Shown piece after piece: positions 1 to 7,493 of a stretch of DNA of 28,078 nucleotides. Each line of letters opens with the position of its first letter. Position 1 is the stretch's first letter. Origin of the DNA: an uncultured Elusimicrobiales bacterium (GTDB lineage Bacteria > Elusimicrobiota > Elusimicrobia > Elusimicrobiales > Elusimicrobiaceae). Below the pieces are notes generated by a model, which saw only the letters and a list, made by a program, of their open reading frames with translations, had not been told where the DNA came from and ran no database searches. The DNA lies in NCBI GenBank assembly GCA_905235355.1, contig CAJOLM010000007.1, positions 1 through 28,078 of the forward strand, read 5' to 3'. Position numbers and translations under genes: made by a program.

Positions 1-13
1 TATTATGCGCTAT

Positions 14-817
14 TTACCAATCAATAACGCTATCTATAATCTGTCGTTGTTCCATGCTTGTTTTACGTAGGTAAATGCGTGTCGTTTCTATGCTTTCGTG
101 TCCCATTAAATCCGCGAGTAAAGCTATATCATTGTATTTAGCAAGGAAATTCTTGGCGAAGCGATGCCTAAAAGAGTGCGGATATACCACTTTGCTATTT
201 ATGCCATACTTCAAAGCCAACTGTTTTAACTGACTAGAAATCCCGCGTGGTGTTATCCTAGCCCCAAAACGGTTCAGAAACACGAATCCGGAGCGAATTT
301 GGCGCATTTCCAGCCATTTTAGGGTTTCTTTTTGCAGTTTGATGGGGATGTAGAGCCGACGCACTTTACCGCCTTTAGAATACATGTCCAAAGATCCTAG
401 TTGTACATGTTCGGCTTTTATTTGAATTAATTCGCTGACACGGGCTCCTGTGGCCGCCAAAAAACGAACCACAAAATACCAAAACACATTATTCTGCTTG
501 AGCTTCTTCTTAAAATATTCGTAATCGGCTTCACTAATTACATTTTCAAGAAAATTTTTGTTTTGCACTTTGACGGTAGATAGTTTAAACTTCTCTTTGC
601 GAATAAATTCCAAATAGCAATTAACCCCTCTAATTCTTAAATTAATGGTTTTTGCACTATAATTTTCAAGCAAATGCATCTTATACTGCCGGAGAGTTTT
701 GCGATTAAATTTGTTGTGGTATAACCGCCGGAACTGGCCAAGGGAAAATGTATAAGAATTAATTGTGTTTTTTGATAGATTTTTGTTTTCTAGGTACTGA
801 ACAAACGACTGTGACAT
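14..817 (-). CDS. Tyrosine recombinase / integrase (XerC/XerD-like)
   Basis: Site-specific recombinase of 267 residues. An N-terminal SAM-like core-binding domain (about residues 1-90, starting MSQSFVQYLENKNLS) is followed by the catalytic domain. Catalytic residues are visible: Arg in ATGARVSEL, the HSFRHRF box (H-x-x-R), the late His in LMGHESIETT and the nucleophile Tyr in TRIYLRK. I chose the ATG at 817 because GGAGGG sits just upstream on the minus strand; an upstream extension of 22 residues to 883 would lack such a site and overlap the promoter palindrome. The length matches compact Xer/integron-type recombinases rather than phage lambda-type integrases (known family). It lies at the window edge, next to the AT-rich 898-1578 gene, so it may mobilise a small island (inference). 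No tRNA or obvious core site is seen between it and the left edge. Confidence 0.92.
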   Translation of the reverse strand: MSQSFVQYLENKNLSKNTINSYTFSLGQFRRLYHNKFNRKTLRQYKMHLLENYSAKTINLRIRGVNCYLEFIRKEKFKLSTVKVQNKNFLENVISEADYEYFKKKLKQNNVFWYFVVRFLAATGARVSELIQIKAEHVQLGSLDMYSKGGKVRRLYIPIKLQKETLKWLEMRQIRSGFVFLNRFGARITPRGISSQLKQLALKYGINSKVVYPHSFRHRFAKNFLAKYNDIALLADLMGHESIETTRIYLRKTSMEQRQIIDSVIDW

Positions 818-849
818 AAGAGCCCTCCATGAAGAAAATAAATGACGTC

Positions 850-880
850 TAGTATATTTTGATATACTAAACACTGTCAG
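850..880. promoter_or_regulatory. Palindrome containing two overlapping divergent -10 elements
   Basis: Positions 850-869 form a perfect inverted repeat, TAGTATAT-TTTG-ATATACTA. Each arm contains TATACT, a good -10. On the minus strand TATACT (856-851) pairs with CTGACA (880-875) at an 18-nt spacing, a credible integrase promoter. On the plus strand TATACT (863-868) would drive the 898 gene, with only a weak -35 (ATGACG, 842-847). The two promoters overlap, so polymerases would compete, and a dimeric regulator binding the palindrome could block both (inference). Confidence 0.55.
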
Positions 881-897
881 CACACACGAGGAATAAT

Positions 898-1578
898 ATG
901 AATTTAGAGATTTTAATTAATGATACCAATCAGAAGAATCGCATCAATAAAGAGAAGATTTTAAATCTATACCGAACATTTGAACAGCAACGTGGAATAA
1001 AATATCACAATTGGGCTTATGAAATTACGTTTGGATTTTTAGTAGCGGAGTATGTTTTGAAATTAAAAGAGGTATCTGTAGAAGATAACATAGATACAGT
1101 TTTATTGCTAGCTCGTCGACTACTAGAGGTATTTATTATTACTAAATATGTCGTGGCAAATAATCTTTTTCAAAAAATGGCAGATTATTGTGCTCACGAT
1201 AGATATGAGTATTTGGAAGGAGGAAAAGCGAGAGGAAAGGCGGATGAGAAACTTTTTCCTGAGTTGGCTGGGTTAGATGATATGATAGCCGAATACCAAA
1301 AGCAAGAAGATGAATTAAGAGAGCAACATAGAAGTTTTGGCCAAAAGATGCCTCCCATGAGAAAAATGGCGGAAGAGATTGGTTATTTAGAAGAATATAA
1401 TTATTTTTATAAATTTGCTTCCAAACTTCTACATTTTTGTCCATTCACTTTAAATGGCGATACAGATTTTAATAAACCACTTGATAAAGTTGTATTCTTA
1501 TGTCGAGCAGCTAAATACATAGAGAAGATTCGAGGTGAGTTGGAAATTATTCATCAAAGAGTTCCAAATTTATCTTGA
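898..1578 (+). CDS. Uncharacterised alpha-helical protein, weakly DUF5677-like
   Basis: Protein of 226 residues starting at an ATG preceded by GAGGAATAAT. No signal peptide or clear transmembrane helix is visible. It is rich in charged helical segments; the central part (about residues 58-85, LLLARRLLEVFIITKYVV) resembles the conserved R-x-L-x-E helix of DUF5677-type proteins, but this is a resemblance only and I assign no function. It diverges from the integrase with 80 bp between the start codons and shares its palindromic promoter. Its base and codon use is visibly more AT-rich than the metabolic genes that follow, which fits recent acquisition together with the integrase. It could be a defence or regulatory passenger; nothing in the sequence decides this. 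Confidence 0.7.
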   Translation: MNLEILINDTNQKNRINKEKILNLYRTFEQQRGIKYHNWAYEITFGFLVAEYVLKLKEVSVEDNIDTVLLLARRLLEVFIITKYVVANNLFQKMADYCAHDRYEYLEGGKARGKADEKLFPELAGLDDMIAEYQKQEDELREQHRSFGQKMPPMRKMAEEIGYLEEYNYFYKFASKLLHFCPFTLNGDTDFNKPLDKVVFLCRAAKYIEKIRGELEIIHQRVPNLS

Positions 1579-1683
1579 TTGGGTGTATCCAAGAAAATGT
1601 ATGGGGGTATTAAATATTTTATCTCCCTAATATGATACATTGAAATTCAATTCTGATTACGATTATGTTATCTTAATATTCTG

Positions 1684-1870
1684 CTTGACTTATCTCCCCA
1701 TAGTAAGCGTGAATGTAGTACGAAGGTGAATCGCTTATTTAAGGAGATAAGTTATGAAGAAAAACATCAAAAAATCAGTAACAAACACTAAACCTGCGCA
1801 ACCTGCTGTTTTGCGGGTAGTAAATTCTATCACGCCCGAAAAAACTACGCTTGAAAACCTGCCTGCCCGT
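1684..1870 (+). repeat. Direct repeat, decayed copy 1 (matches 9779-9964)
   Basis: This segment holds the leader and first 38 or so codons of the DUF2924-like gene found intact at 9779-9964. Similarity begins at CTTGACTTATCTCC and stops around the codons for LENLP. The two copies differ by scattered substitutions and a 1-nt indel in the leader. It occupies most of the gap between 1578 and 1935. The pair brackets the LysR, redox and MFS genes. Confidence 0.85.
1688..1752 (+). promoter_or_regulatory. Leader hairpin that buries the Shine-Dalgarno sequence (copy 1)
   Basis: ACTTATCTCC at 1688-1697 is perfectly complementary to GGAGATAAGT at 1743-1752, which contains the ribosome binding site of the ORF starting at 1754. 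An inner stem TAAGCG/CGCTTA extends the pairing. Both stems are conserved in the second copy at 9783-9846 while the apical loop differs. A translation-controlling RNA structure is inferred. Confidence 0.5.
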
Positions 1871-1888
1871 CAGAGGATTTTTTATTAG
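1754..1888 (+). pseudogene. Truncated copy of the DUF2924-associated small gene
   Basis: This 44-codon reading frame starts MKKNIKKSVTNTKP and matches the first 38 or so residues of the 79-residue product at 9848-10087. It then diverges and stops at TAG 1886-1888, before any of the DUF2924-type core (the RLPAPGS.I..YRGK region) is reached. The ribosome binding site (AAGGAG) and leader are intact, so it might still be translated, but it lacks the domain and is best read as a remnant. It marks one end of a duplication whose other end is the serine-recombinase module. Confidence 0.8.
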
Positions 1889-1934
1889 CCAGAGAGACAT
1901 CAGGGTTTGGCATGGTCCAATGCCGTTTAGTCAA

Positions 1935-2795
1935 CTAAACAGTTTGAAGCAGTTCTAATAGGGTTTGGATGCTTTCTCGTTTGTCTTGTGCGTGCGTGCA
2001 TAAAACGCAGTTAAAATGTTCCTCGCAATCAAACCGCGTCCACGAAAAGCCGTCGTGCTCGTCCTTAAAAAAACCAGGCGATAAACATACCGCTTGTCCC
2101 GCCGCTACCCGTACCAGCGTAGTGTCGTGGTCGGCACTAGTCAAATAATTGACTTGGCCCGAGCGTAGTACCCGGTCCTGCACCCGCTTTAGGGCCGGCG
2201 GAGAGCCGCCGCCAACTAGCAAAGTTCTTCCGCATAGATCTTTCTCTTTAACCAGCTTCTTTTGTGCCAAGGGGTCATCTTTTCTGCTCACTAAATAAAT
2301 GGGGCTCTTATATAACGGGTACACTTTAATATCCGGCACATGCTTCATTTCAAAATCCATCGCAAACAAAATGTCCTGCTCCCCACGCAAAAACGCTTGC
2401 GTGGAATAAAATCCCGTAAATTGTGGCGAAATTAGAATATGTGGATATTTTTTACTAAACGCCTGTATCACGTGTGGCAAATTGGCAAGAGCCGAGCGCA
2501 CCGGAAGACCAATAACGATATTATCATCATACTTTTGGCTGAAATTTTGCCCCTGCTCAATGGCTTGTTTTAACTCCTTTCGTATATTGCGCAACTGGGT
2601 GCAAAACTGCTCCCCGGCCGGGGTTAGCACTGCCCCTTTGCCCGAACGCTCAAAAATCTTAAAGCCGATCTCGCGCTCGGCCTCTTTAATCTCATAGGAA
2701 AGCGTCGGCTGGGAAACATACAGCTTTTCCGCCGCGCGGTTAAAGTTTAAGGTTTTGGAAAGTTCCAAAATAGCATCTATTTGTTTTGTATTCAT
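1935..2795 (-). CDS. LysR-family transcriptional regulator
   Basis: DNA-binding regulator of 286 residues. The N-terminal winged helix-turn-helix (about residues 1-60) shows the family pattern: LNFNRAAEKLYVSQPTLSYEI, then a basic wing ending LTPAGEQF. A co-inducer-binding domain of the periplasmic-binding-protein fold follows (about 90-285, from NIVIGLPVRSALANLPHVI). It is transcribed away from the aldo/keto reductase at 2889 with 93 bp between start codons, the classic arrangement for a LysR protein controlling its divergent neighbour and itself. The inducer cannot be read from the sequence; given the targets, a carbonyl, electrophile or redox signal is a reasonable inference. No Shine-Dalgarno is visible before the ATG. 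Confidence 0.93.
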   Translation of the reverse strand: MNTKQIDAILELSKTLNFNRAAEKLYVSQPTLSYEIKEAEREIGFKIFERSGKGAVLTPAGEQFCTQLRNIRKELKQAIEQGQNFSQKYDDNIVIGLPVRSALANLPHVIQAFSKKYPHILISPQFTGFYSTQAFLRGEQDILFAMDFEMKHVPDIKVYPLYKSPIYLVSRKDDPLAQKKLVKEKDLCGRTLLVGGGSPPALKRVQDRVLRSGQVNYLTSADHDTTLVRVAAGQAVCLSPGFFKDEHDGFSWTRFDCEEHFNCVLCTHAQDKRESIQTLLELLQTV

Positions 2796-2813
2796 AATAA
2801 AATTATTTAATTA

Positions 2814-2822
2814 AGTATAGCA
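2814..2822 (-). promoter_or_regulatory. Extended -10 promoter of the LysR gene
   Basis: On the minus strand the sequence reads TGCTATACT, an extended -10 (TGn plus a five-of-six match to TATAAT). The -35 region is poor. Transcription would begin about 12 nt before the start codon, leaving a very short leader without a Shine-Dalgarno. Confidence 0.45.
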
Positions 2823-2830
2823 TATTTTAA

Positions 2831-2861
2831 TTGGACTTTTATATTATAAAACCGCTATCCT
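2831..2861 (+). promoter_or_regulatory. Possible promoter of the aldo/keto reductase gene
   Basis: TTGGAC (2831-2836) and TATCCT (2856-2861) lie 19 nt apart, a suboptimal spacing that would suit activation by the divergent LysR protein. No unambiguous LysR box was fixed by eye. Confidence 0.3.
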
Positions 2862-2888
2862 ATAACTATCTAAACCACAGGAGGTTGT

Positions 2889-3881
2889 ATGCAATACGTA
2901 AAATTAGGACATAGCGGTACGGACGTATCGCGCATTTGTTTAGGGTGTATGAGTTTTGGTAAACCGGGGAGCGAAAACGGCGTTTTCCCATGGGCGAAAG
3001 ATTTTGAAGATGCCAAACCCATTTTCAAAAAAGCCATTGATTTAGGTATTAACTATTTTGATACCGCCAATGTCTATCAATTAGGCACTAGCGAAGAAAT
3101 TACAGGTCGCCTTATTAAAGAATACGGCTTAAACCGCGATGAAATTGTAGTAGCTACCAAGGTGAACTTTGCCATGCGTGAAGGTAAGCCGAATGGTTCT
3201 GGATCTTCCCGCAAAGCCATTTTAAGTGAAATTGACCACAGCTTAAAACGTCTGGGGATGGATTATGTGGACTTGTATCAAATCCACCGTTTAGACCCCA
3301 ACACCCCCATGGAAGAAATTATGGAGGCCTTACATGATGTAGTAAAAAGCGGCAAAGCGCGTTATATCGGTGCTTCCAGTATGTTTGCGTGGCAGTTTGA
3401 ACGGTTAAATAACATTGCCGAAAAGCACGGCTGGACGAAATTTATTACCATGCAAAATCAGTACAACTTAATCTACCGTGAAGAAGAACGCGAAATGATG
3501 CCGCTTTGTATGGACCGCAAAATTGGTGTTGTCCCGTGGAGCCCGCTGGCCGGCGGACGTACCACACGCCCGTGGGGCACGCAAACGGATCGCAGTAAAA
3601 TTGATGCCGTTTCCCCGATGGTGTGGGGGGCCACCGAAGCGCAAGATAAAAAGGTTGTAGACAATTTGGAAAAAATTGCCAAAGCGCTCGGCTACACCAT
3701 GGCGCAAGTGTCTTTAGCGTGGATGCTTTCTAAACCTTATATCACTGCGCCGATTGTGGGTTGCACAGACCCCAAACATGTGGAAGAAGCCGTGGCGGCG
3801 TTAGACATTAAACTGTCCGAGGAGACGATTAAGGCATTAGAAGCTCCCTACGTGCCACACATCAAAACAGGTGCTTTCTAA
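2889..3881 (+). CDS. Aldo/keto reductase (YajO/YghZ-like, potassium-channel beta-subunit-like branch)
   Basis: NADPH-dependent reductase of 330 residues, cytoplasmic, expected to reduce aldehydes or ketones to alcohols. The TIM-barrel family residues are in place: Asp58 and Tyr63 (NYFDTANVY), Lys91 (VVATKVNF) and His133 (LYQIHRLD). Late motifs PWSPLAGG and AWMLSKPYITAPIVG are typical of the long-loop aldo/keto reductases. The start is fixed by AGGAGG 5 nt or so upstream. The substrate is unknown. It is the first gene divergent from LysR; a 101-bp gap with its own hairpin and promoter separates it from the following seven-gene run, so it may be a separate transcript under the same control. Confidence 0.93.
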   Translation: MQYVKLGHSGTDVSRICLGCMSFGKPGSENGVFPWAKDFEDAKPIFKKAIDLGINYFDTANVYQLGTSEEITGRLIKEYGLNRDEIVVATKVNFAMREGKPNGSGSSRKAILSEIDHSLKRLGMDYVDLYQIHRLDPNTPMEEIMEALHDVVKSGKARYIGASSMFAWQFERLNNIAEKHGWTKFITMQNQYNLIYREEEREMMPLCMDRKIGVVPWSPLAGGRTTRPWGTQTDRSKIDAVSPMVWGATEAQDKKVVDNLEKIAKALGYTMAQVSLAWMLSKPYITAPIVGCTDPKHVEEAVAALDIKLSEETIKALEAPYVPHIKTGAF

Positions 3882-3888
3882 CTAACTA

Positions 3889-3913
3889 CGGGGCGCATTA
3901 AACGTGCGTCCCG
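3889..3913. terminator. Hairpin between the two aldo/keto reductase genes
   Basis: CGGGGCGCA (3889-3897) pairs with TGCGTCCCG (3905-3913), nine pairs including one G-U, with a 7-nt loop. No U-tract follows on the plus strand, so termination would be weak; it may instead be an attenuating or RNA-stabilising hairpin. Confidence 0.4.
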
Positions 3914-3914
3914 C

Positions 3915-3943
3915 TTGACTTAAAGTCCACTCCAACTGATAAA
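3915..3943 (+). promoter_or_regulatory. Promoter of the 3983-8397 operon
   Basis: TTGACT (3915-3920) is followed after 17 nt by GATAAA (3938-3943). The transcript would start near 3950, leaving a leader of about 30 nt with AGGA before the ATG at 3983. Confidence 0.5.
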
Positions 3944-3982
3944 ATAATTTAAGATTTTAATACATTAAAATAGGATGCTTCT

Positions 3983-4837
3983 ATGGAACACACAGTTACT
4001 TTAAATGACGGAAACAACATCCCAGCGGTGGGTTTTGGCGTATTTATGATCCCTAATAACGGCCCAACCTATGAGGCTACGCTGGCTGCACTGCGTGCCG
4101 GTTATCGCCACATAGATACGGCGGCTGCTTATATGAACGAAAGTGATGTAGGCAAAGCCGTTCGTGCTAGCGGCGTAAAACGCGAGGATGTGTTTATCAC
4201 CAGCAAACTGTGGCTGCAAGATTTTGGGTACGAGGCGGCTAAAAAAGGCATAGACACGTCACTTGACCATTTAGGGCTGGACTATATGGACCTGTACCTT
4301 TTACACCAACCGTACGGGGATGTGACCGGTGCGTGGAGGGCTTTGGAAGAGGCCAAAAAAGCGGGTAAAATTAAGTCAATCGGTGTGTCCAACATGAGCC
4401 CGAAGTTTTGGCAAAATCTGGTGCCACACTTTGAAACTTTGCCCGCCGTCAATCAGGTAGAGTGCAATCCGTTTTTCCAACAGCGTGAGTTGCGCAAAAT
4501 TTTAGACCCGCTCCATGTAAAATTGGAGGCCTGGTATCCGCTTGGCCACGGAAATGCGGATTTGTTAAATCATTCTGCTATTGTGGCCTTGGCACAAAAG
4601 TACCACAAAAACGCGGGGCAGATTATTTTACGCTTTGAGGTGCAAGACGGGCTGATTACCCTTCCCAAATCTACCAACCCGCAACGCATTAAAAGCAACC
4701 TGGAAATTTTTGACTTTGAGCTGAGCGCTGAGGAAATGCAATCCCTGCGCGCTTTAGACACCGGCAAAGGTTCTCACGACCCGGATGCACCTGGGGTCGG
4801 GGAACGCTTGCTCAATGCTTATAAGATTCACGATTAG
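3983..4837 (+). CDS. Aldo/keto reductase (DkgA/2,5-diketo-gluconate reductase-like)
   Basis: NADPH-dependent reductase of 284 residues, of the compact branch that acts on diketo-gluconate, methylglyoxal and short aldehydes. The catalytic tetrad is visible: Asp45 and Tyr50 (HIDTAAAY), Lys75 (FITSKLWL), His108 (LYLLHQP). The cofactor-binding signature LPKSTNPQRIKSN is present near residue 230. It is a different branch from the 2889 product, so this is not a recent tandem duplication. It is the first gene of a packed run (gaps of 8-9 bp, then stop-start overlaps) continuing to 8397. The ribosome binding site is AGGA, 9 nt upstream. Confidence 0.93.
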   Translation: MEHTVTLNDGNNIPAVGFGVFMIPNNGPTYEATLAALRAGYRHIDTAAAYMNESDVGKAVRASGVKREDVFITSKLWLQDFGYEAAKKGIDTSLDHLGLDYMDLYLLHQPYGDVTGAWRALEEAKKAGKIKSIGVSNMSPKFWQNLVPHFETLPAVNQVECNPFFQQRELRKILDPLHVKLEAWYPLGHGNADLLNHSAIVALAQKYHKNAGQIILRFEVQDGLITLPKSTNPQRIKSNLEIFDFELSAEEMQSLRALDTGKGSHDPDAPGVGERLLNAYKIHD

Positions 4838-4846
4838 GAGATAACT

Positions 4847-5362
4847 ATGAAAAACTTAATTATTTATTATTCCCGCAAAGGGCAAAACTATTTCGGCGGA
4901 AGTATCCGCTGCGTTGCCAAAGGCAACACCGAAACGGTAGCAGCGTTTATTAAGCAAGCTATCGGCGGTGATTTGTTTGAAGTAGATACCGTAAAACCTT
5001 ACTCTGCCGATTACATGACCTGCACGGAAGAGGCCAAAGAGGAAATCCGCAATAATGCGCGCCCGGAACTTAAAAAATATTTAACAGATATTTCCACGTA
5101 TGACAACGTATTTGTATGCGGCCCTTGCTGGTGGGGCACGTTCCCCATGGCCGTTTTTACTCAACTGGAAAAGTTGGATTTTACAGGCAAAAAAGTAATC
5201 GGGCTCATGACGCACGAAGGGAGCGGCCTGGGCAACAGCGAGCGCGACCTTAAAAAATACTGCCAGGGAGCTATTTTCGGCAAATGTTTAGCCGTACACG
5301 GCAGCGAGGCCGCCCACAGCCAAGCGCAAGTAACTGCGTGGGCTAAAGAGCAAGTAAAATAG
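4847..5362 (+). CDS. Cytoplasmic flavodoxin-family protein
   Basis: Flavodoxin-fold protein of 171 residues with no signal peptide. The N-terminal strand and phosphate-binding region (NLIIYYSRKGQNYF, then KGNTETVAAFI) fits FMN binding. The second flavin-contacting loop reads FVCGPCWWGTFP, and a third conserved patch THEGSGLGNSERD follows. These WWGT and HEGSG boxes are characteristic of the flavodoxin_4-like group found beside reductases in many anaerobes (known family). It probably carries electrons to, or from, a neighbouring oxidoreductase. AGGAG precedes the ATG. The secreted paralogue at 6210 shares the same boxes. Confidence 0.9.
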   Translation: MKNLIIYYSRKGQNYFGGSIRCVAKGNTETVAAFIKQAIGGDLFEVDTVKPYSADYMTCTEEAKEEIRNNARPELKKYLTDISTYDNVFVCGPCWWGTFPMAVFTQLEKLDFTGKKVIGLMTHEGSGLGNSERDLKKYCQGAIFGKCLAVHGSEAAHSQAQVTAWAKEQVK

Positions 5363-5370
5363 GAGAAACT

Positions 5371-6201
5371 ATGACAGACGTTGTTTTATGGACAGGTGCC
5401 GGACAAATCGGTATGGCAATTGCCCGCCGCGTAGGGATGGGCAAGCGGATTATTTTAGGTGATAAAAACCTAAAAAACGCAGAGAAAATTGCGCAAATTA
5501 TGAATGAGGCCGGTTTTAACGTCCGTGCGTACGAAACAGATATTTCTTCGCGTGAGTCTATTTTACGCCTCATTATTGAAGCGCAAAAATACGGCGATAT
5601 TGTCCACTTCATTAACGCCGCAGGAGTATCGCCCAGCCAAGCACCCATTGAAGTCATTTTGAAGGTAGATTTATACGGCACGGCGGTGCTTTTGGAAGAA
5701 GTCGGCAAAGTAATTAAAGAAGGTGGAACAGGAGTTACCATTTCCAGTCAATCGGGCTACCGTATGCCTGCCTTGGGAGCGGAAATTGACGAGCAATTGG
5801 CCACTGCGCCCACTGAAGAACTTTTAGATTTGCCTGTTTTACAACCGCAAAACATCAAAGATACGTTGCACGCCTATCAACTAGCCAAACGCTGTAACGG
5901 CAAACGCGTGATGGCGGAAGCCGTTAAATGGGGCGCACGCAAGGCGCGCATTAACTCTATTTCGCCCGGGATTATTGTAACGCCGCTAGCCTTAGATGAA
6001 TTTAACGGACCGCGTGGCGATTTTTACAAGAATATGTTTGCTAAATGCCCGGCCGGACGCCCTGGAACGGCTGACGAAGTAGCCACATTGGCTGAACTGG
6101 TCATGAGTCCTGCCGGAGCGTTTATCACGGGGTCGGACCTACTAATTGACGGCGGTGCGACGGCCTCATACTTTTACGGACCGCTTAAACCCACAAAATA
6201 G
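5371..6201 (+). CDS. Short-chain dehydrogenase/reductase (SDR)
   Basis: NAD(P)-dependent oxidoreductase of 276 residues, cytoplasmic. The Rossmann dinucleotide loop is TGAGQIG (residues 8-14), a variant of the usual TGxxxGxG. The NAAG structural motif is at about 82-85. The catalytic Ser is in SSQSG (125-129), with Tyr169 and Lys173 in YQLAK. The C-terminal GSDLLIDGGA motif is typical of classical SDRs. An insert around residues 135-165 between the Ser and Tyr is longer than usual. The substrate is not deducible. It is flanked by two flavodoxin genes, 9 bp from the upstream stop, with AGGAG before the start. Confidence 0.92.
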   Translation: MTDVVLWTGAGQIGMAIARRVGMGKRIILGDKNLKNAEKIAQIMNEAGFNVRAYETDISSRESILRLIIEAQKYGDIVHFINAAGVSPSQAPIEVILKVDLYGTAVLLEEVGKVIKEGGTGVTISSQSGYRMPALGAEIDEQLATAPTEELLDLPVLQPQNIKDTLHAYQLAKRCNGKRVMAEAVKWGARKARINSISPGIIVTPLALDEFNGPRGDFYKNMFAKCPAGRPGTADEVATLAELVMSPAGAFITGSDLLIDGGATASYFYGPLKPTK

Positions 6202-6209
6202 GAGAAAAT

Positions 6210-6830
6210 ATGAAAAAAATTAGTTTATGCTTATTGGCCTTATTTCTTACTGTAGCATGTGATGCTAAACCGAAGGCGACCGAAGAAACATCACAACCTG
6301 CACCCAAAAACGGTAAAGTATTAGTGGCGTATTTTTCCCGCATCGGGGAGCAATACAGCGTGGGAAACATTAAAGAGGGCAATACGGCTGTTATTGCTAA
6401 GATGATTGCCGCTAAAACAGGAGGGGATTTATTTGAAATCAAACTTAAAAATGATACCTACCCTACTAAATACCGCGCGTTAACCGAAGTGGCCCAACAA
6501 GAGAAACGTGCCAACGCCCGCCCTGAAGTAGCGAGTAAAGTGGAAAATTTTGCCGGGTATGACACGGTCTTTATCGGCTCACCCAATTGGTGGGGCGATC
6601 TACCCATGGTCGTCTATAGTTTTATGGAACAGTATAGCTGGGCTGGTAAAAAAATCGCCCCGTTTGTCACGCATGAAGGCAGCGGCCTTTCGTCTATTCC
6701 TTCAAGTATTAAGAAAACAACGAAAGCAGATATTTTAAGTGGGTTTTCTATTTACGGACACGAAGCCCAAAATGACCGAGAGAACGCGCAACTCAGAGTA
6801 AATGCATGGCTCAAAAAATTGGGTTTTTAG
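6210..6830 (+). CDS. Flavodoxin-domain lipoprotein
   Basis: This 206-residue protein begins with a lipoprotein signal peptide: KK at 2-3, a hydrophobic stretch, and lipobox TVAC with the lipidated Cys at 17. A short linker (about 18-33) leads to a flavodoxin domain (about 35-205) with VLVAYFSRIGEQYS, EGNTAVIAKMI, IGSPNWWGDLP and THEGSGL boxes, paralogous to the 4847 product. It is therefore expected outside the cytoplasm, anchored in the inner or outer membrane, with FMN. Flavodoxins are normally cytoplasmic, but flavodoxin lipoproteins of this kind occur in gut anaerobes (known). The next gene starts on the base after this stop codon, which implies coupled expression with the NapH-like membrane protein. 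Confidence 0.92.
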   Translation: MKKISLCLLALFLTVACDAKPKATEETSQPAPKNGKVLVAYFSRIGEQYSVGNIKEGNTAVIAKMIAAKTGGDLFEIKLKNDTYPTKYRALTEVAQQEKRANARPEVASKVENFAGYDTVFIGSPNWWGDLPMVVYSFMEQYSWAGKKIAPFVTHEGSGLSSIPSSIKKTTKADILSGFSIYGHEAQNDRENAQLRVNAWLKKLGF

Positions 6831-7493
6831 ATGAGAAAATTCCTGCAACCCCTGCGCTTTGTTGTACAGGCCTGCTTTATGGCGGGCCTGTTCGTCCCTT
6901 TTTTGCCTTTTGCGGATAGCATTGGGCAGAAGATATGGATTTCTATTTTATTTGTAGGGGTGTTCTTCTGCGGGTGGCTCTGTCCGTTTGGCACGCTACA
7001 AGAATGGGTGGGATGGCTGGCCCGCAAAATACATTTGCCGCGCTTTCAGCTGTCTCTTTCGTGGCAACAATACGCGCAATTACTGCGCTACTTTTTATAT
7101 GGGTTAAGCACTTTAAACATTGTGTTTTACTTCTTAAACAGTCGCTTCTATTTTGGTCACAGTGTGGCGGTAGGGATGTGGGACTGGGTCAATGGGTCGG
7201 TGCTTATTTTATTTATAGTGCTTGCACTATTTACGGATCGCCCGTTTTGCAATTATTTCTGCATGCACGGAGCATCCCTGGGGGTGTGGAGTGTACTTCG
7301 GCCGTTGGGCATTGTGCGCGATAGCAAAACTTGCGTGCACTGTGCCCAGTGCGACAAATCCTGCCCCATGAACATTCCGATATCTAGCACCGAACTTATT
7401 GGGCATCCCAACTGTATTAACTGTATGAAATGTATAACGGCGTGCCCTAAAAATTGCATTGCATTTACACTTATGAGAGGAAAAAAATTATGA
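6831..7493 (+). CDS. NapH-like membrane 4Fe-4S ferredoxin protein
   Basis: Membrane electron-transfer protein of 220 residues. Four or so hydrophobic helices span about 12-28, 36-52, 85-103 and 120-136. The helix-associated motif CGWLCP (Cys47, Cys51) and a second pair in FCNYFC (Cys140, Cys144) match the NapH/CcoG/RnfA-neighbour family signature. The C-terminal part carries two 4Fe-4S ferredoxin clusters: Cys168/171/174/178 and Cys195/198/201/205. In NapH the clusters face the cytoplasm and electrons pass between quinol and periplasmic partners (known). There is no gap to the upstream flavodoxin lipoprotein, and it overlaps the next gene by 4 nt (ATGA). An electron relay between the cytoplasmic pool and the lipoprotein flavodoxin is inferred. 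Confidence 0.9.
   Translation: MRKFLQPLRFVVQACFMAGLFVPFLPFADSIGQKIWISILFVGVFFCGWLCPFGTLQEWVGWLARKIHLPRFQLSLSWQQYAQLLRYFLYGLSTLNIVFYFLNSRFYFGHSVAVGMWDWVNGSVLILFIVLALFTDRPFCNYFCMHGASLGVWSVLRPLGIVRDSKTCVHCAQCDKSCPMNIPISSTELIGHPNCINCMKCITACPKNCIAFTLMRGKKL

Noticed and set aside
1142..1444. A 100-codon minus-strand reading frame
   Set aside because: It is antisense to the 898-1578 gene, which has a clear ribosome binding site and promoter; the minus frame has neither.
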